Assembly: GCF_000719285.1 (NCBI RefSeq)
Contig: NZ_JOFS01000017.1
Coordinates: forward strand, 124,001 to 188,000
Length of the DNA: 64,000 nt
From: Streptomyces bicolor
GTDB lineage: Bacteria > Actinomycetota > Actinomycetes > Streptomycetales > Streptomycetaceae
Direction of reading: 5' to 3'
Part shown: one piece after another, positions 56,222 through 64,000 of the stretch
Layout of the letters: every line of letters begins with the position of its first letter
Numbering within the stretch: position 1 is the first letter of the stretch
Made by a program: the position numbers and the translations under genes
The notes under the pieces: generated by a model
What the model was told of the DNA's origin: nothing
Database searches by the model: none
What the model saw: only the letters and a program-made list of their open reading frames with translations

Positions 56222-57124
56222 TTACACGGTCAGACCCCGAACCAAGAGATCAAGCAGCGCACACACGAACAGGGCAATCCCGATGAACCCGTTGACGCTG
56301 AAGAACGCCCTGTTCACGCGGGACAGGTCGTGCGGGCGGACGATCGAGTGCTCGTAGAGGAACGCGGCGGCCACGATCAGCAGGCCCAGCCAGAAGAACG
56401 CGCCCGCGTCCGTGACCACCGCGTACCAGACGAACAATCCCGTCGTCACCGCGTGACAGACCCGCGCTCCCCAGATCGCCGCCGGGATCCCGAAGCGGGC
56501 CGGCACCGACATCACGCCGATCTCGCGGTCGGTTTCGACGTCCTGGCAGGCGTAGATGAGGTCGAAGCCGCCGATCCAGATGCCCACCGCCAGACCGAGG
56601 ATCACCGCGTCCCAGGACCAGGAGCCGGTGATCGCCAGCCAGCCGCCGACCGGGCCCATCGCCTGGGCGAGGCCCAGGATGGCCTGGGGGAAGTTCGTGA
56701 ACCGTTTGCCGTAGGGGTAGACGACCATCGGGATCACGGCGATGGGCGCGAGGGCCAGGCACAGGGGGTTGAGCAGGGCGGCCGCGCCCAGGAAGATCAC
56801 CAGGGCGATGAGGGCGCCGGTCCAGGCGTGGCGGACCGACATCGCGCCCGTGACCAGTTCGCGCTGGGCCGTGCGCGGGTTCCGCGCGTCGATCTCGCGG
56901 TCGATGATCCGGTTCACGGCCATCGCGAAGGTACGCAGGCCCACCATGCAGACCGTCACCAGGAGCAGTCGGCCCCAGTGGATGTTCCTGTCCATCTGGA
57001 ACATCGCGGTGAGCGCGGCGATGTACGCGAAGGGCAGCGCGAACACCGAGTGCTCGATCATGACGAGGCGGAGGAACGCCTTCGTGCGTCCTGGCTGCGG
57101 AATCGCGGCGGAGGCGCTGCTCAC
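56222..57124 (-). CDS. mqnP: MqnP-type polyprenyltransferase (UbiA family)
   Basis: 300 residues, GTG 57124. The two Asp-rich motifs of UbiA enzymes are NRIIDREIDARNPRTAQREL and DLIYACQDVETDREIG; around eight membrane helices. It attaches the polyprenyl chain to a 1,4-dihydroxy-6-naphthoate in the futalosine pathway. The start overlaps the stop of the UbiD-type gene by 4 bp (GTGA). MqnP is the accepted name for this member; assignment rests on neighbourhood with mqnE, ubiX and ubiD. Confidence 0.9.
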   Translation of the reverse strand: MSSASAAIPQPGRTKAFLRLVMIEHSVFALPFAYIAALTAMFQMDRNIHWGRLLLVTVCMVGLRTFAMAVNRIIDREIDARNPRTAQRELVTGAMSVRHAWTGALIALVIFLGAAALLNPLCLALAPIAVIPMVVYPYGKRFTNFPQAILGLAQAMGPVGGWLAITGSWSWDAVILGLAVGIWIGGFDLIYACQDVETDREIGVMSVPARFGIPAAIWGARVCHAVTTGLFVWYAVVTDAGAFFWLGLLIVAAAFLYEHSIVRPHDLSRVNRAFFSVNGFIGIALFVCALLDLLVRGLTV

Positions 57125-58578
57125 AGTCCGTACTCCTTCCAGCGGCGGTCGACCTTCGCCGCCGTCTCGGGGTCGGACTCCACCATGTCGGGCCAGCCGC
57201 CGTCGCGCGTGTAGCCCTCCTCGGGCCACTTCTTCGTCGCGTCGATGCCCGCCTTGCCGCCCCAGAACTGCTGGTAGGAGGCATGGTCGAGATGGTCGAC
57301 GGGGCCTTCGACGACCGTGAGGTCACGGGCGTAGTCCGTGTTGCCGAGGGCCCGCCAGGCGACCTCGTGCAGGTCGTGGACGTCGCAGTCGGAGTCGACG
57401 ACCACGATCAGCTTGGTCAGGGACATCATGTGGGCGCCCCAGATCGCGTGCATCGTCTTCTGGGCGTGCTTGGGGTACTTCTTGTCGATGGAGACGATCG
57501 CGCAGTTGTGGAAGCCGCCCGCTTCCGGCAGGTGGTAGTCCACGATGTCCGGGACGATGATCTTCAGCAGGGGGAGGAAGAAGCGTTCCGTCGCACGACC
57601 CAGGGGACCGTCCTCCGTCGGAGGCCGGCCTACGACGATCGACTGGAGCAGGGGTCGACGGCGCATCGTCACGCAATCGATCTTCAGGGCGGGGAAGGGC
57701 TCCTGCGGCGTGTAGAAACCGGTGTGGTCGCCGAAGGGGCCTTCCGGCAGCATCTCGCCGGGCTCCAGCCACCCCTCCAGCACGACCTCGGCCTGCGCCG
57801 GGACCTGGAGCGGGACGGTCTTGCAGTCGACCATCTCGATCCGCTTACCCGCGACGAAGCCCGCGAACAGGTACTCGTCGATGTCACCGGGAAGCGGGGC
57901 GGTGGAGGCGTACGTCACGGCGGGCGGGCACCCGAAGGCGATCGCGACCGGCAGCCGCTCTCCCCTCCTCGCCGCCACCTGGTAGTGGTTCCGGCTGTCC
58001 TTGTGGATCTGCCAGTGCATGCCGATGGTGCGCTTGTCGTGGCGCTGCAGGCGGTACAGGCCGAGATTCCGTACGCCGCTCTCCGGGTCCTTGGTGTGGG
58101 TCAGCCCCAGGTTGAAGAAGGAGCCGCCGTCCTTGGGCCAGGTGAACAGGGCCGGGAGACGATCCAGGTCGACCTCGTCGCCGTGCAGCACGACCTCCTG
58201 CACCGGCGCGTTGTCGGACTTCACCTTCTTCGGGGGTACGTGCGTCATGGCGCCGAGCTTCCCGAAGGCCTCGCGGACCCCGACGAACCCGTGCGGCAGC
58301 TCGGGCTTGAGCAGCCCGCCGATCTTGTCGGAGATGTCGCCGTACGACTTCAGGCCCAGGGCCTTGAGCAGCCGCCGGTCGGTCCCGAAGACGTTCATCG
58401 CGAGGGGCATCGACGACCCCTTCACGTTCTCGAAGAGCAGCGCGGGACCGCCGGACTTCTGCACGCGGTCGACGATCTCCCCGACCTCCAGATACGGATC
58501 GACCTCAGCCTTGACGCGCTTGAGGTCGCCTTCGCGCTCCAGCGCCCTGAGCAGGGAACGAAGATCGTCGTAAGCCAT
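57121..58578 (-). CDS. mqnL: UbiD-family menaquinone biosynthesis decarboxylase
   Basis: 485 residues, ATG 58578. Uses prenylated FMN from UbiX to decarboxylate the polyprenylated naphthoate. The N-terminus [22 protein letters not shown] and [14 protein letters not shown] are typical; [31 protein letters not shown] and the ER-containing [11 protein letters not shown] segment support a complete enzyme. It overlaps MqnP by 4 bp, so the pair is co-translated. The gene is divergent from the PLDc_N gene. Confidence 0.9.
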   Translation of the reverse strand: MAYDDLRSLLRALEREGDLKRVKAEVDPYLEVGEIVDRVQKSGGPALLFENVKGSSMPLAMNVFGTDRRLLKALGLKSYGDISDKIGGLLKPELPHGFVGVREAFGKLGAMTHVPPKKVKSDNAPVQEVVLHGDEVDLDRLPALFTWPKDGGSFFNLGLTHTKDPESGVRNLGLYRLQRHDKRTIGMHWQIHKDSRNHYQVAARRGERLPVAIAFGCPPAVTYASTAPLPGDIDEYLFAGFVAGKRIEMVDCKTVPLQVPAQAEVVLEGWLEPGEMLPEGPFGDHTGFYTPQEPFPALKIDCVTMRRRPLLQSIVVGRPPTEDGPLGRATERFFLPLLKIIVPDIVDYHLPEAGGFHNCAIVSIDKKYPKHAQKTMHAIWGAHMMSLTKLIVVVDSDCDVHDLHEVAWRALGNTDYARDLTVVEGPVDHLDHASYQQFWGGKAGIDATKKWPEEGYTRDGGWPDMVESDPETAAKVDRRWKEYGL

Positions 58579-58666
58579 GGGGTCAAGTATCCCCGAGGGG
58601 CTACCCTGGCCATTGACCCGGGGGCCGTGCCCCCGGCCCCGACGACCGTTTCACTGGAGAGGGCCC

Positions 58667-58978
58667 ATGCTCCGGGTGCTGATGTTCCTCGTGCCACTGG
58701 CGCTGAGCGTGTACGCGTTCATCGACTGCATCAGCACGAAGGAAGAGGACATCCGCCACATGCCCAAGCCGCTGTGGGCGATCCTCGTCCTGGTGTTCCC
58801 GCTGGTCGGCTCCATCTCCTGGATGATCGCGGGCAAGAAGCGCAGCCCGGCCGCCGAGGGCTGGTCCGGCGTACGGGACCAGCGTCGACGGCAGCGGTGG
58901 GTCGCCCCCGACGACAATCCCGAGTTCCTGAAGTCGCTGGACGAGGACGACGACGAGAAGAAGCGCGACGAGCCCTGA
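58667..58978 (+). CDS. PLDc_N-domain small membrane protein
   Basis: 103 residues from ATG 58667, preceded by GGAGAGGGCCC. Two membrane helices (residues 4-20 and 37-58), with [25 protein letters not shown] matching the N-terminal module of cardiolipin synthases. The rest is a charged, acidic tail ending in [12 protein letters not shown]. It lacks the catalytic phospholipase domain, so it is a stand-alone module found widely in actinobacteria; function unknown. Confidence 0.8.
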   Translation: MLRVLMFLVPLALSVYAFIDCISTKEEDIRHMPKPLWAILVLVFPLVGSISWMIAGKKRSPAAEGWSGVRDQRRRQRWVAPDDNPEFLKSLDEDDDEKKRDEP

Positions 58979-59398
58979 CCGGCGCTCCTGTTGGCCACGC
59001 TCGGTCACAACTCACCGAGAATGAGCGGCGGATGATACATCCCGCTCGGACGGCGACAGACCTCGGGACGTTTACCCAAGCAAGTTGCACAACTTTTTTC
59101 AGCCTACCCGAGGGTAACAATCGCCTTCATTCTCAAGAGAGTTGCTCGAACACACCCCTCACATGCAAGGCGTGAACGTCACAGAGCACAGGAATGTCGA
59201 CTCATCTATTCGAACTCGCCGCCCACTCCCGCACGTTGACGCCGCACGTCCGTTGATGACGCGGGGTTGACCCACATGAGTGATAGGGGTTCCGAGCCCG
59301 ACACCCGGTAGTCTCCTCCTAGCTCCTCGCTGTACCGGTGCCCGTGGGCGCCGTACGGGTTCACAAGGCCCGGTACCCAACAGAGAGGAGCAAGGTCC
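58979..59398 (+). other. Long intergenic region with a probable promoter and structured leader
   Basis: 420 bp without a coding frame. The left half is AT-rich for this genome (CAACTTTTTTCAG). TAGTCT at 59309-59314 could be a -10 element. Downstream, GTACCGG (59332-59338) pairs with CCGGTAC (59370-59376) and CCCGT (59341-59345) with ACGGG (59355-59359), giving a nested hairpin just before the ribosome-binding sequence GAGGAG (59385). I see no tRNA or known riboswitch. The hairpin could regulate translation of the 75-residue ORF. Confidence 0.5.
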
Positions 59399-59626
59399 GT
59401 GGCTAGCCCTGACCAGCCGAGCGACCGGGACGACGCCGTCCCCCCTGACCCGCAGGATCCGGGCCCACCGGAACCGGACACCACGGGCCGGGACAGCGCC
59501 GATCCGCCGCACGGCACTCCAGAGGCGGACCGCGGTAACGCGCCGCGCAGTCGGGCACGCGTGGCCGGCGAGTGCCTGTATTGGCTCGTCCGGCTGATGC
59601 TCGACCTGTACGACAACGGCGGATGA
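59399..59626 (+). CDS. Small acidic hypothetical protein with hydrophobic C-terminal end
   Basis: 75 residues, GTG 59399. Residues 1-50 are Asp/Pro-rich and disordered (PSDRDDAVPPDPQDPGPPE); the C-terminal 20 residues, ECLYWLVRLMLDLYDNGG, form an amphipathic or membrane-associating helix. No homologue is recognised from memory. Coding is supported by GC bias and a good ribosome-binding sequence. The stop codon is inside the left arm of a terminator hairpin. Confidence 0.6.
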   Translation: MASPDQPSDRDDAVPPDPQDPGPPEPDTTGRDSADPPHGTPEADRGNAPRSRARVAGECLYWLVRLMLDLYDNGG

Positions 59627-59646
59627 GGTTGGGACCTCATCCGCCG
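59617..59646 (+). terminator. Perfect 13-bp hairpin terminator
   Basis: CGGCGGATGAGGT (59617-59629) pairs fully with ACCTCATCCGCCG (59634-59646) across a TGGG loop. It includes the TGA of the 75-residue ORF, so translation and termination are linked. Confidence 0.8.
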
Positions 59647-59649
59647 TCA

Positions 59650-59726
59650 GTTACCGAATAGTCGGCACGTGGGCCCGCGGTCAGGTTCCCGCCTTGGCGC
59701 GGGCCCACAGTCACTCTTCGGTAAGT
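59650..59726. repeat. Large imperfect inverted repeat
   Basis: Left arm TTACCGAATAGT at 59651-59662 and GTGGGCCCGCG at 59669-59679; right arm CGCGGGCCCAC at 59698-59708 and TTCGGTAA at 59718-59725. The two outer and two inner segments match as inverted copies with a ~18-nt loop. It may be a structured RNA, a binding site or a remnant of a small element. It lies 17-bp after the terminator and before the HTH regulator gene. Confidence 0.6.
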
Positions 59727-59843
59727 CGTCGCGGAGCACAGCGCTCCGGGGACAGTCCCACTGTAGAGATCCCCCCAGAAAGCCACCCCGTTGCGCGCCC
59801 ATCCTGATGCCCGCAGCCATGCCACGGAAACCCAAAACAGTTC

Positions 59844-59939
59844 TGAACGGTACCACGCCATACCACTTGAGCTGCAGAAAGCCGCCAGAACACCCTTCAG
59901 GATGAATCCGCACCCACGATAATGGACGTGAACGGTACC
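59844..59939. promoter_or_regulatory. Direct repeat upstream of the HTH regulator
   Basis: TGAACGGTACC occurs at 59844-59854 and again at 59929-59939, 85 bp apart. Shortly after, CTAGCAAAGCTAG (59945-59957) is a 5-bp inverted repeat around AAA. Such paired sites fit self-regulation by the HTH protein encoded at 59993, with looping possible. Confidence 0.4.
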
Positions 59940-59992
59940 GCACGGCTAGCAAAGCTAGTTTGAATGGGTAACGAGAGAGGGAGCGGGCGGCA

Positions 59993-61102
59993 GTGGCTCG
60001 TGGCATGACGGACTTCGACGGCGAGGCCCTGCGCACCGCGCGCCTGACCCGCCCGGTGGACGGCGAGCTCCTCAGCGCGGAGGCGGTCGCCAGGCGCCTG
60101 GGCACGTCCAAGAGCCGCATCCTCGCCTACGAGAACAACACCTCCAAGCCGGATCCGAAACGCATCGCGCAGCTCAGCGACCTCTTCAGCATCCCCGCAC
60201 GCAGACTCCGCACGAAGCGCGCCCTGGCCGACCTCCACGGGCTGCGCTGCCAGAGCGGACTGACCCTGGCCGAGGCCGCCGCGAAAGTCGGTATCAGCCG
60301 CAGCAGTTATGCCAACCTCGAGCGGCGCGCCCTGCTGCCCGTCCGGGACGACGGAACGGTTCGCATGAACCTGGCCCGCGTCTTCGGCGTGACGCCCGCC
60401 GTCATCGACCGCGCGCTGCTCAAACACCCCGCGGCGGTCGCCCGCCAGGCCGAACTGGCCGAACAGCTCCGCATCGTCTTCCAGCGGGCCCACCAGGAGC
60501 ACGCCCCCGCCGTCATCGACGTCGACGACCCCCTGCTCCAGCGCATCGCCAAGCTCCTGCAGCGGTCCCCGAAAGTCGCCTGCCGCATCGTCAACGCCGA
60601 ACTCGACGCCTACCGCGAGCTGTTGCGCGACCATGCGCGTATGAAGGTCGACGAGGCCTTCGCACAGTCGGCCGACGACGCGGCCGGCGCCCGCAACCGC
60701 CGTATCCGTCTCGAAGCCCTGATCGAGCTGGCCGAACCCACCGCCGCGAAGAATGTGAGCCGGTTTCTGTCGGAGGCGATGAACGTCCGTCAGTGGCGGC
60801 TCATGGTCGCCCTCACCAACGCCGGCCTCGACGGCATCGCCCTGTCCAGCATCTCGCGCTACGCGTCCGCCGCGGACCTCGCCGTCCTCCAGATCCGGCA
60901 GTACGCCACCGTCCTGCAACGCGGCGACCAGGCCTACGCCACGCCCACCGAGAACGGCCTCAGCACGGTCCGTACCAACTACGCCCGCTACGGCCGGCTG
61001 TATCCACGGGTGCCGGCACCCAACCTGAGCCGCTACTGGGACCAGCGCCGGCGCCCGATCGTGGTGCGACGGGCCGTACGGCCGGCGCAGGACACCATCT
61101 GA
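59993..61102 (+). CDS. Helix-turn-helix regulator with two HTH regions
   Basis: 369 residues. First HTH: LLSAEAVARRLGTSKSRILAYE (about 26-47); second: LTLAEAAAKVGISRSSYANLE (about 90-110). The C-terminal two thirds are helical without a known ligand domain (VIDVDDPLLQRIAKLLQR and onwards). The tandem HTH layout is uncommon; XRE-type regulators normally have one. ATG/GTG choice: GTG at 59993 is preceded by GGGAGCGGGCGGCA. Regulates presumably its own promoter repeats. Confidence 0.7.
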   Translation: MARGMTDFDGEALRTARLTRPVDGELLSAEAVARRLGTSKSRILAYENNTSKPDPKRIAQLSDLFSIPARRLRTKRALADLHGLRCQSGLTLAEAAAKVGISRSSYANLERRALLPVRDDGTVRMNLARVFGVTPAVIDRALLKHPAAVARQAELAEQLRIVFQRAHQEHAPAVIDVDDPLLQRIAKLLQRSPKVACRIVNAELDAYRELLRDHARMKVDEAFAQSADDAAGARNRRIRLEALIELAEPTAAKNVSRFLSEAMNVRQWRLMVALTNAGLDGIALSSISRYASAADLAVLQIRQYATVLQRGDQAYATPTENGLSTVRTNYARYGRLYPRVPAPNLSRYWDQRRRPIVVRRAVRPAQDTI

Positions 61103-61126
61103 GCGCCGGGCCGGCCCACGCAGCCG

Positions 61127-63652
61127 TCAGCCCACGCCCCTCGTCGCCTCTCCCGGCGCCCCCTCCGCCACGAGCCTGCCTCCCCCCGACCCGCCTTCCG
61201 GCCCGAGGTCGATCAGCCAGTCCGAGGCGTGGGCGACGTCGAGGTTGTGCTCGATGGTGACGACCGAGTGGCCGGTGTCGACGAGGCGTTGGAGTACGGC
61301 GAGGAGGCGGGCCGTGTCGGCGCAGTGGAGGCCGGTGGTGGGTTCGTCCAGGAGGTAGAGGGTGCTGCCGGCAGCCTTGCGGCCCAGTTCCTTGGCCAGT
61401 TTCAGGCGTTGGGCCTCGCCCCCGGAGAGCGTCGTGGCCGGCTGGCCCAACGGGAGATAGCCGAGACCGACGTCGGACAGGCGGCGCAGGCGGGCGGTGA
61501 TCGCCGGGACATCGGCGAACATCGCCAGGGCCTCGTCGACCGTCGCCTGAAGCACCTCGGCGATGTCGTGTCCGGCATGGCGCACCGACAGCACCTCCGG
61601 CTTGAAGCGCCGGCCGCGGCAGCCCGGACACCTCACCTCCACCGGCGGCAGGAAGTGCATATGGACCGAGAGCACGCCGGCACCCTCGCACCGTTCGCAA
61701 CGGCCACCGGGGACGTTGAAGGAGAAGGCGCCGGGAGTCAGCCGCCCGCCGGAGCGGGCCGCGAACGTCTCCCTGATCGGGGTGAACACATCCGAGTAGG
61801 TCGCCGCGTTCGAGCGGGGCAGCCGGCTGATCGGCTCCTGGTCGATGGTCACCACCTTGCCCAGGTGCTCCCAGCCGTCGATCCCGTCGTGCTCGCCGGG
61901 CCGGTCCCCCGCGCCGTGGAAGTGCCTGCGGGCCGCCCGGCCCAGGATCTCCAGCAGCAGGGTCGACTTCCCCGACCCGGACGGCCCGGTGACGGTGACC
62001 AGGCGGCCGAGCGGGATCCGTACGGTGAGGTCCTTGAGGTTGTGCGCCCGCGCCCCGCGAATCACCAGCGCCCGGCCGGCGTTCCCCCGCCCCTTCGAGG
62101 CGGGCGCCGACAGCCGGCCCGCCAGATACGCCCCCGTGATCGAGCCGGGAGCCTCAGCGGCCGTAAAGCCGCCCTCGGCCCCCGTCAGCGAGCCCACGGT
62201 CCCCGTGGCCCCGGCCCGCGCCACCTCCTGCGGCGTCCCCTGCGCCACGATCCGCCCGCCGTCGCGCCCCGCGCCCGGACCGACGTCCACCACATGGTCC
62301 GCCGCCCGCAGCACGTCCAGGTCGTGCTCGATGACCAGCACCGTGTTGCCGAGGTCCCGCAGCCTGCGCAGCACGTCGACCAGGCGGGCGGTGTCGGCGG
62401 GGTGGAGTCCCATGGTCGGCTCGTCCAGGACGTACAGCACGCCCGTGAGCCCCGATCCCAGCAGCGCGGCCAGCCGCAGCCGCTGCGACTCGCCCGCGGA
62501 CAGGCTCGGGGTCGGCTGCTCCAGGGTGAGATAGCCGACGCCGACGTCGACCAGCCGTCGTACCCGCTCTTCGAGGTCGGCGACGACCGGCTCCACGAAC
62601 AGCCACTCCTCTTCGGAGACCCGCTCCCGCAACCCGCCGAGCCAGGCGGCGAGTTCGTCGAGGGACGCACGGGCCGCCTCGACGATCGTCAGGCCGTGCA
62701 CGGTGACCGCCCGGCTCTCCGCCCGCAGCCGCGCGCCCCCGCACTCCCCGCAGACCTCCTTGACCAGGGCCTGCTTCTCGGTTCGCTCCCGGTACTCGGT
62801 GTCCTCGATGCGCTCGGCGTAGCGCCGCATCACCGCGGTGGCGACGCCTTCGAAGCGTCCGGCGGTGACGGTGGCGGGCGGCTCGGTGTCCGGGAAGTGG
62901 CGGCGGAACTCGGGGCTTTCGACGCCGTACAGGAGCAAGTCCCGCTCAGGATCGATCAGTTGGTCCAGCGGACGTTCGGTGTCGAAGGTGAACCCGTAGT
63001 GCCGCGCTGCCGCCCTCAGCACCTGCACAGTGCGCTCGACGGCCTTCGGGTGCAGGCCGAGTACGGCCCCCTCGGCGACCGATCGCCCGCCGTCGACCAG
63101 GCGGCTCACGTCCGCCCGGATCACCTCGCCCAGGCCGGTGCAGGTGGGGCAGGCGCCGGCGGGCTTGTTGAAGGAGAAGGAGCCCATCACCAGCTCGGGG
63201 ACGGGGGCACCGCAGTGCGGGCAGGGGCTCTGCTCGCCCTCGGTGTCCTCGTCGTCGTACTCGTACGCGTGCGACGGCGGGACGTCCTTCCCGCAGCCGG
63301 GACACGGCCGTATCCCGATCCTCGACCACAGCAGCCGCAGATAGGTGAACACCTCGGTGACGGTGCCGACCGTGGAGCGGGGGCTGCGGTTGGTGAGGTG
63401 CTGGTCGACGCTGATGGACGGGGACAGGCCGGTGATGGAGTCCACGGAGGGGCGGCTGACCAGACCGGTGACCATGCCAAGCGACTCCATGTACTGCCGC
63501 TGGCCCTCCCGGTGGAGGGTGTCGAAGGCGAGGGTGGACTTGCCGGAGCCGGACAGGCCGGTCATGACGATCAGCTTGTTCTTGGGGATCGCGAGGGTGA
63601 CGTTGTCGAGGTTGTGCAGACGGGCGCCGGTGATGTGGATGCAGTCCTCCAT
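61127..63652 (-). CDS. UvrA2-like tandem ABC ATPase (lacks UvrB-binding domain)
   Basis: 841 residues from ATG 63652; a further ATG at 63700 would add 16 residues but seems to lie in the promoter region. Two Walker A motifs (GLSGSGKSTLAFDTLH and GPSGSGKSTLLLEIL), two signature motifs (LSAGESQRLRLA and LSGGEAQRLKLA) and zinc Cys pairs (CPGCGK, CPHCGA, CERCEGAG, CPGCRGR) are present. After the first zinc module the usual UvrB-binding insertion is missing, so this is the UvrA2/DrrC class, often linked to drug or DNA-adduct resistance, rather than NER UvrA. Confidence 0.85.
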   Translation of the reverse strand: MEDCIHITGARLHNLDNVTLAIPKNKLIVMTGLSGSGKSTLAFDTLHREGQRQYMESLGMVTGLVSRPSVDSITGLSPSISVDQHLTNRSPRSTVGTVTEVFTYLRLLWSRIGIRPCPGCGKDVPPSHAYEYDDEDTEGEQSPCPHCGAPVPELVMGSFSFNKPAGACPTCTGLGEVIRADVSRLVDGGRSVAEGAVLGLHPKAVERTVQVLRAAARHYGFTFDTERPLDQLIDPERDLLLYGVESPEFRRHFPDTEPPATVTAGRFEGVATAVMRRYAERIEDTEYRERTEKQALVKEVCGECGGARLRAESRAVTVHGLTIVEAARASLDELAAWLGGLRERVSEEEWLFVEPVVADLEERVRRLVDVGVGYLTLEQPTPSLSAGESQRLRLAALLGSGLTGVLYVLDEPTMGLHPADTARLVDVLRRLRDLGNTVLVIEHDLDVLRAADHVVDVGPGAGRDGGRIVAQGTPQEVARAGATGTVGSLTGAEGGFTAAEAPGSITGAYLAGRLSAPASKGRGNAGRALVIRGARAHNLKDLTVRIPLGRLVTVTGPSGSGKSTLLLEILGRAARRHFHGAGDRPGEHDGIDGWEHLGKVVTIDQEPISRLPRSNAATYSDVFTPIRETFAARSGGRLTPGAFSFNVPGGRCERCEGAGVLSVHMHFLPPVEVRCPGCRGRRFKPEVLSVRHAGHDIAEVLQATVDEALAMFADVPAITARLRRLSDVGLGYLPLGQPATTLSGGEAQRLKLAKELGRKAAGSTLYLLDEPTTGLHCADTARLLAVLQRLVDTGHSVVTIEHNLDVAHASDWLIDLGPEGGSGGGRLVAEGAPGEATRGVG

Positions 63653-63654
63653 GC

Positions 63655-63674
63655 CTTCAAGTTTTTCATTGAAG
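63655..63674. promoter_or_regulatory. Inverted repeat before the UvrA2-like gene
   Basis: CTTCAA (63655-63660) and TTGAAG (63669-63674) form a 6-bp inverted repeat with 8-bp centre; CTTCAAG recurs at 63735 before the MerR start. They could be operators of the divergent MerR regulator. Confidence 0.4.
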
Positions 63675-63745
63675 TGCTTTTGGAGACTTTGGACGCCCAT
63701 CGCCCTGGTGATACGGGAATCGGGATCGCGTAACCTTCAAGTCCC

Positions 63746-64000
63746 GTGAGGAACGACGACGAACGCCTGCGGCCGGTCGACCTGGCCCGCCTCGCGGGGA
63801 TCTCGACGCAGCAGGTCCGCAACTACGAGGAGGCGGGGATCCTGCCCCCGGCCGCGCGCACGGCGTCCGGCTACCGGACCTTCACCGGTGTGCACCGCCG
63901 GGCGCTGCTGACCTATCGCGCACTGCGGCGCGGCTACGGGCCGGTGACGGCGGCGGGGATCATGCGTGCCGTGCACGCCGGTGCCGTCCCGGCCGCGCTC
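63746..64000 (+). CDS. MerR-family regulator, 3' end cut off by the window
   Basis: First 85 residues are visible, GTG 63746. PVDLARLAGISTQQVRNYEEAGILPP and ASGYRTFTGVHRRALLTYRALRRG form the winged HTH of MerR proteins. The effector domain lies beyond the window. It is divergent from the UvrA2-like gene with an ~90-bp gap that contains CTTCAA repeats. A drug- or damage-responsive role is plausible given the partner. Confidence 0.85.
   Translation, partial: MRNDDERLRPVDLARLAGISTQQVRNYEEAGILPPAARTASGYRTFTGVHRRALLTYRALRRGYGPVTAAGIMRAVHAGAVPAAL

Noticed and set aside
59650..59726. tRNA gene in the inverted-repeat region
   Set aside because: There is no T-loop GTTCRA, anticodon arm or CCA-compatible acceptor end; the arms are a simple long hairpin.
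61127..63652. Housekeeping excision-repair UvrA
   Set aside because: It is about 100 residues short and misses the UvrB-binding insertion after the first zinc module, so it is the UvrA2 class.

Overview
The window is high-GC actinobacterial DNA and almost certainly Streptomyces chromosomal core. The evidence is the heavy G/C bias at third codon positions, frequent GTG starts, 4-bp stop/start overlaps, Tat signal peptides, a complete 14-subunit nuo operon, and a futalosine-type menaquinone pathway in the gene neighbourhoods typical of Streptomyces. I saw no integrase, transposase, phage gene, CRISPR array, rRNA or tRNA.

Layout. Positions 1-15428 (minus strand) carry nuoN (cut by the window edge) back to nuoA, a proton-pumping NADH:menaquinone oxidoreductase. 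A good Rex-type (NADH/NAD+ sensing) operator lies in the promoter region. From 16173 to 21992 are an NlpC/P60 cell-wall hydrolase, a Tat-exported FAD amine-oxidase-like protein, a peptide deformylase, a geranylgeranyl-reductase-family protein, a GNAT acetyltransferase and a small PASTA protein. From 22002 to 29133 (minus strand) are demethylmenaquinone methyltransferase, a decayed family-2 glycosyltransferase, a HutI-like fragment protein, MqnC, a prepilin peptidase, a Ser/Thr kinase and MqnA. From 29421 to 40947 is a mixed stretch: cold-shock protein, XRE/cupin regulator, AzlCD, methyltransferase, Tat flavoprotein, LysR regulator, orphan sugar-binding lipoprotein, ECF-like sigma factor with a partner membrane protein, EF-hand protein, and two hypotheticals, one carrying an LNPQPLPP motif.

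From 40975 to 47333 is a lipid-metabolism locus: long-chain acyl-CoA ligase, thiolase, two-domain FabG, MaoC-like hydratase and a TetR regulator. Two intergenic regions share a TTACC-N3-GGTwA element, which suggests a small TetR regulon. From 47404 to 50411 is a tandem pair of SPFH membrane proteins. From 50619 to 52218 are DUF4229, GNAT and UdgX (covalent-type uracil-DNA glycosylase) genes. From 52416 to 58578 lies the second menaquinone block: MqnE, an Lrp/AsnC regulator, UbiX, a rhomboid protease, a frameshifted Uma2 gene, MqnP (UbiA family) and a UbiD-type decarboxylase. The end holds a PLDc_N protein, a 75-residue ORF behind a structured leader, an intergenic region rich in inverted and direct repeats, an HTH regulator, a UvrA2-like ATPase and a divergent MerR gene cut by the window edge.

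How it fits together: NDH-1 feeds electrons to menaquinone, and the window encodes MqnA, MqnE and MqnC, the late prenylation, decarboxylation and methylation steps, and a candidate side-chain reductase. MqnB and MqnD are not in the window. The best candidates for something new are the shared TetR-type operators, the tandem SPFH pair, the LNPQPLPP protein, the HutI-like fragment beside mqnC, and the structured DNA in front of the 75-residue ORF and the HTH gene near 59.3-60.0 kb.
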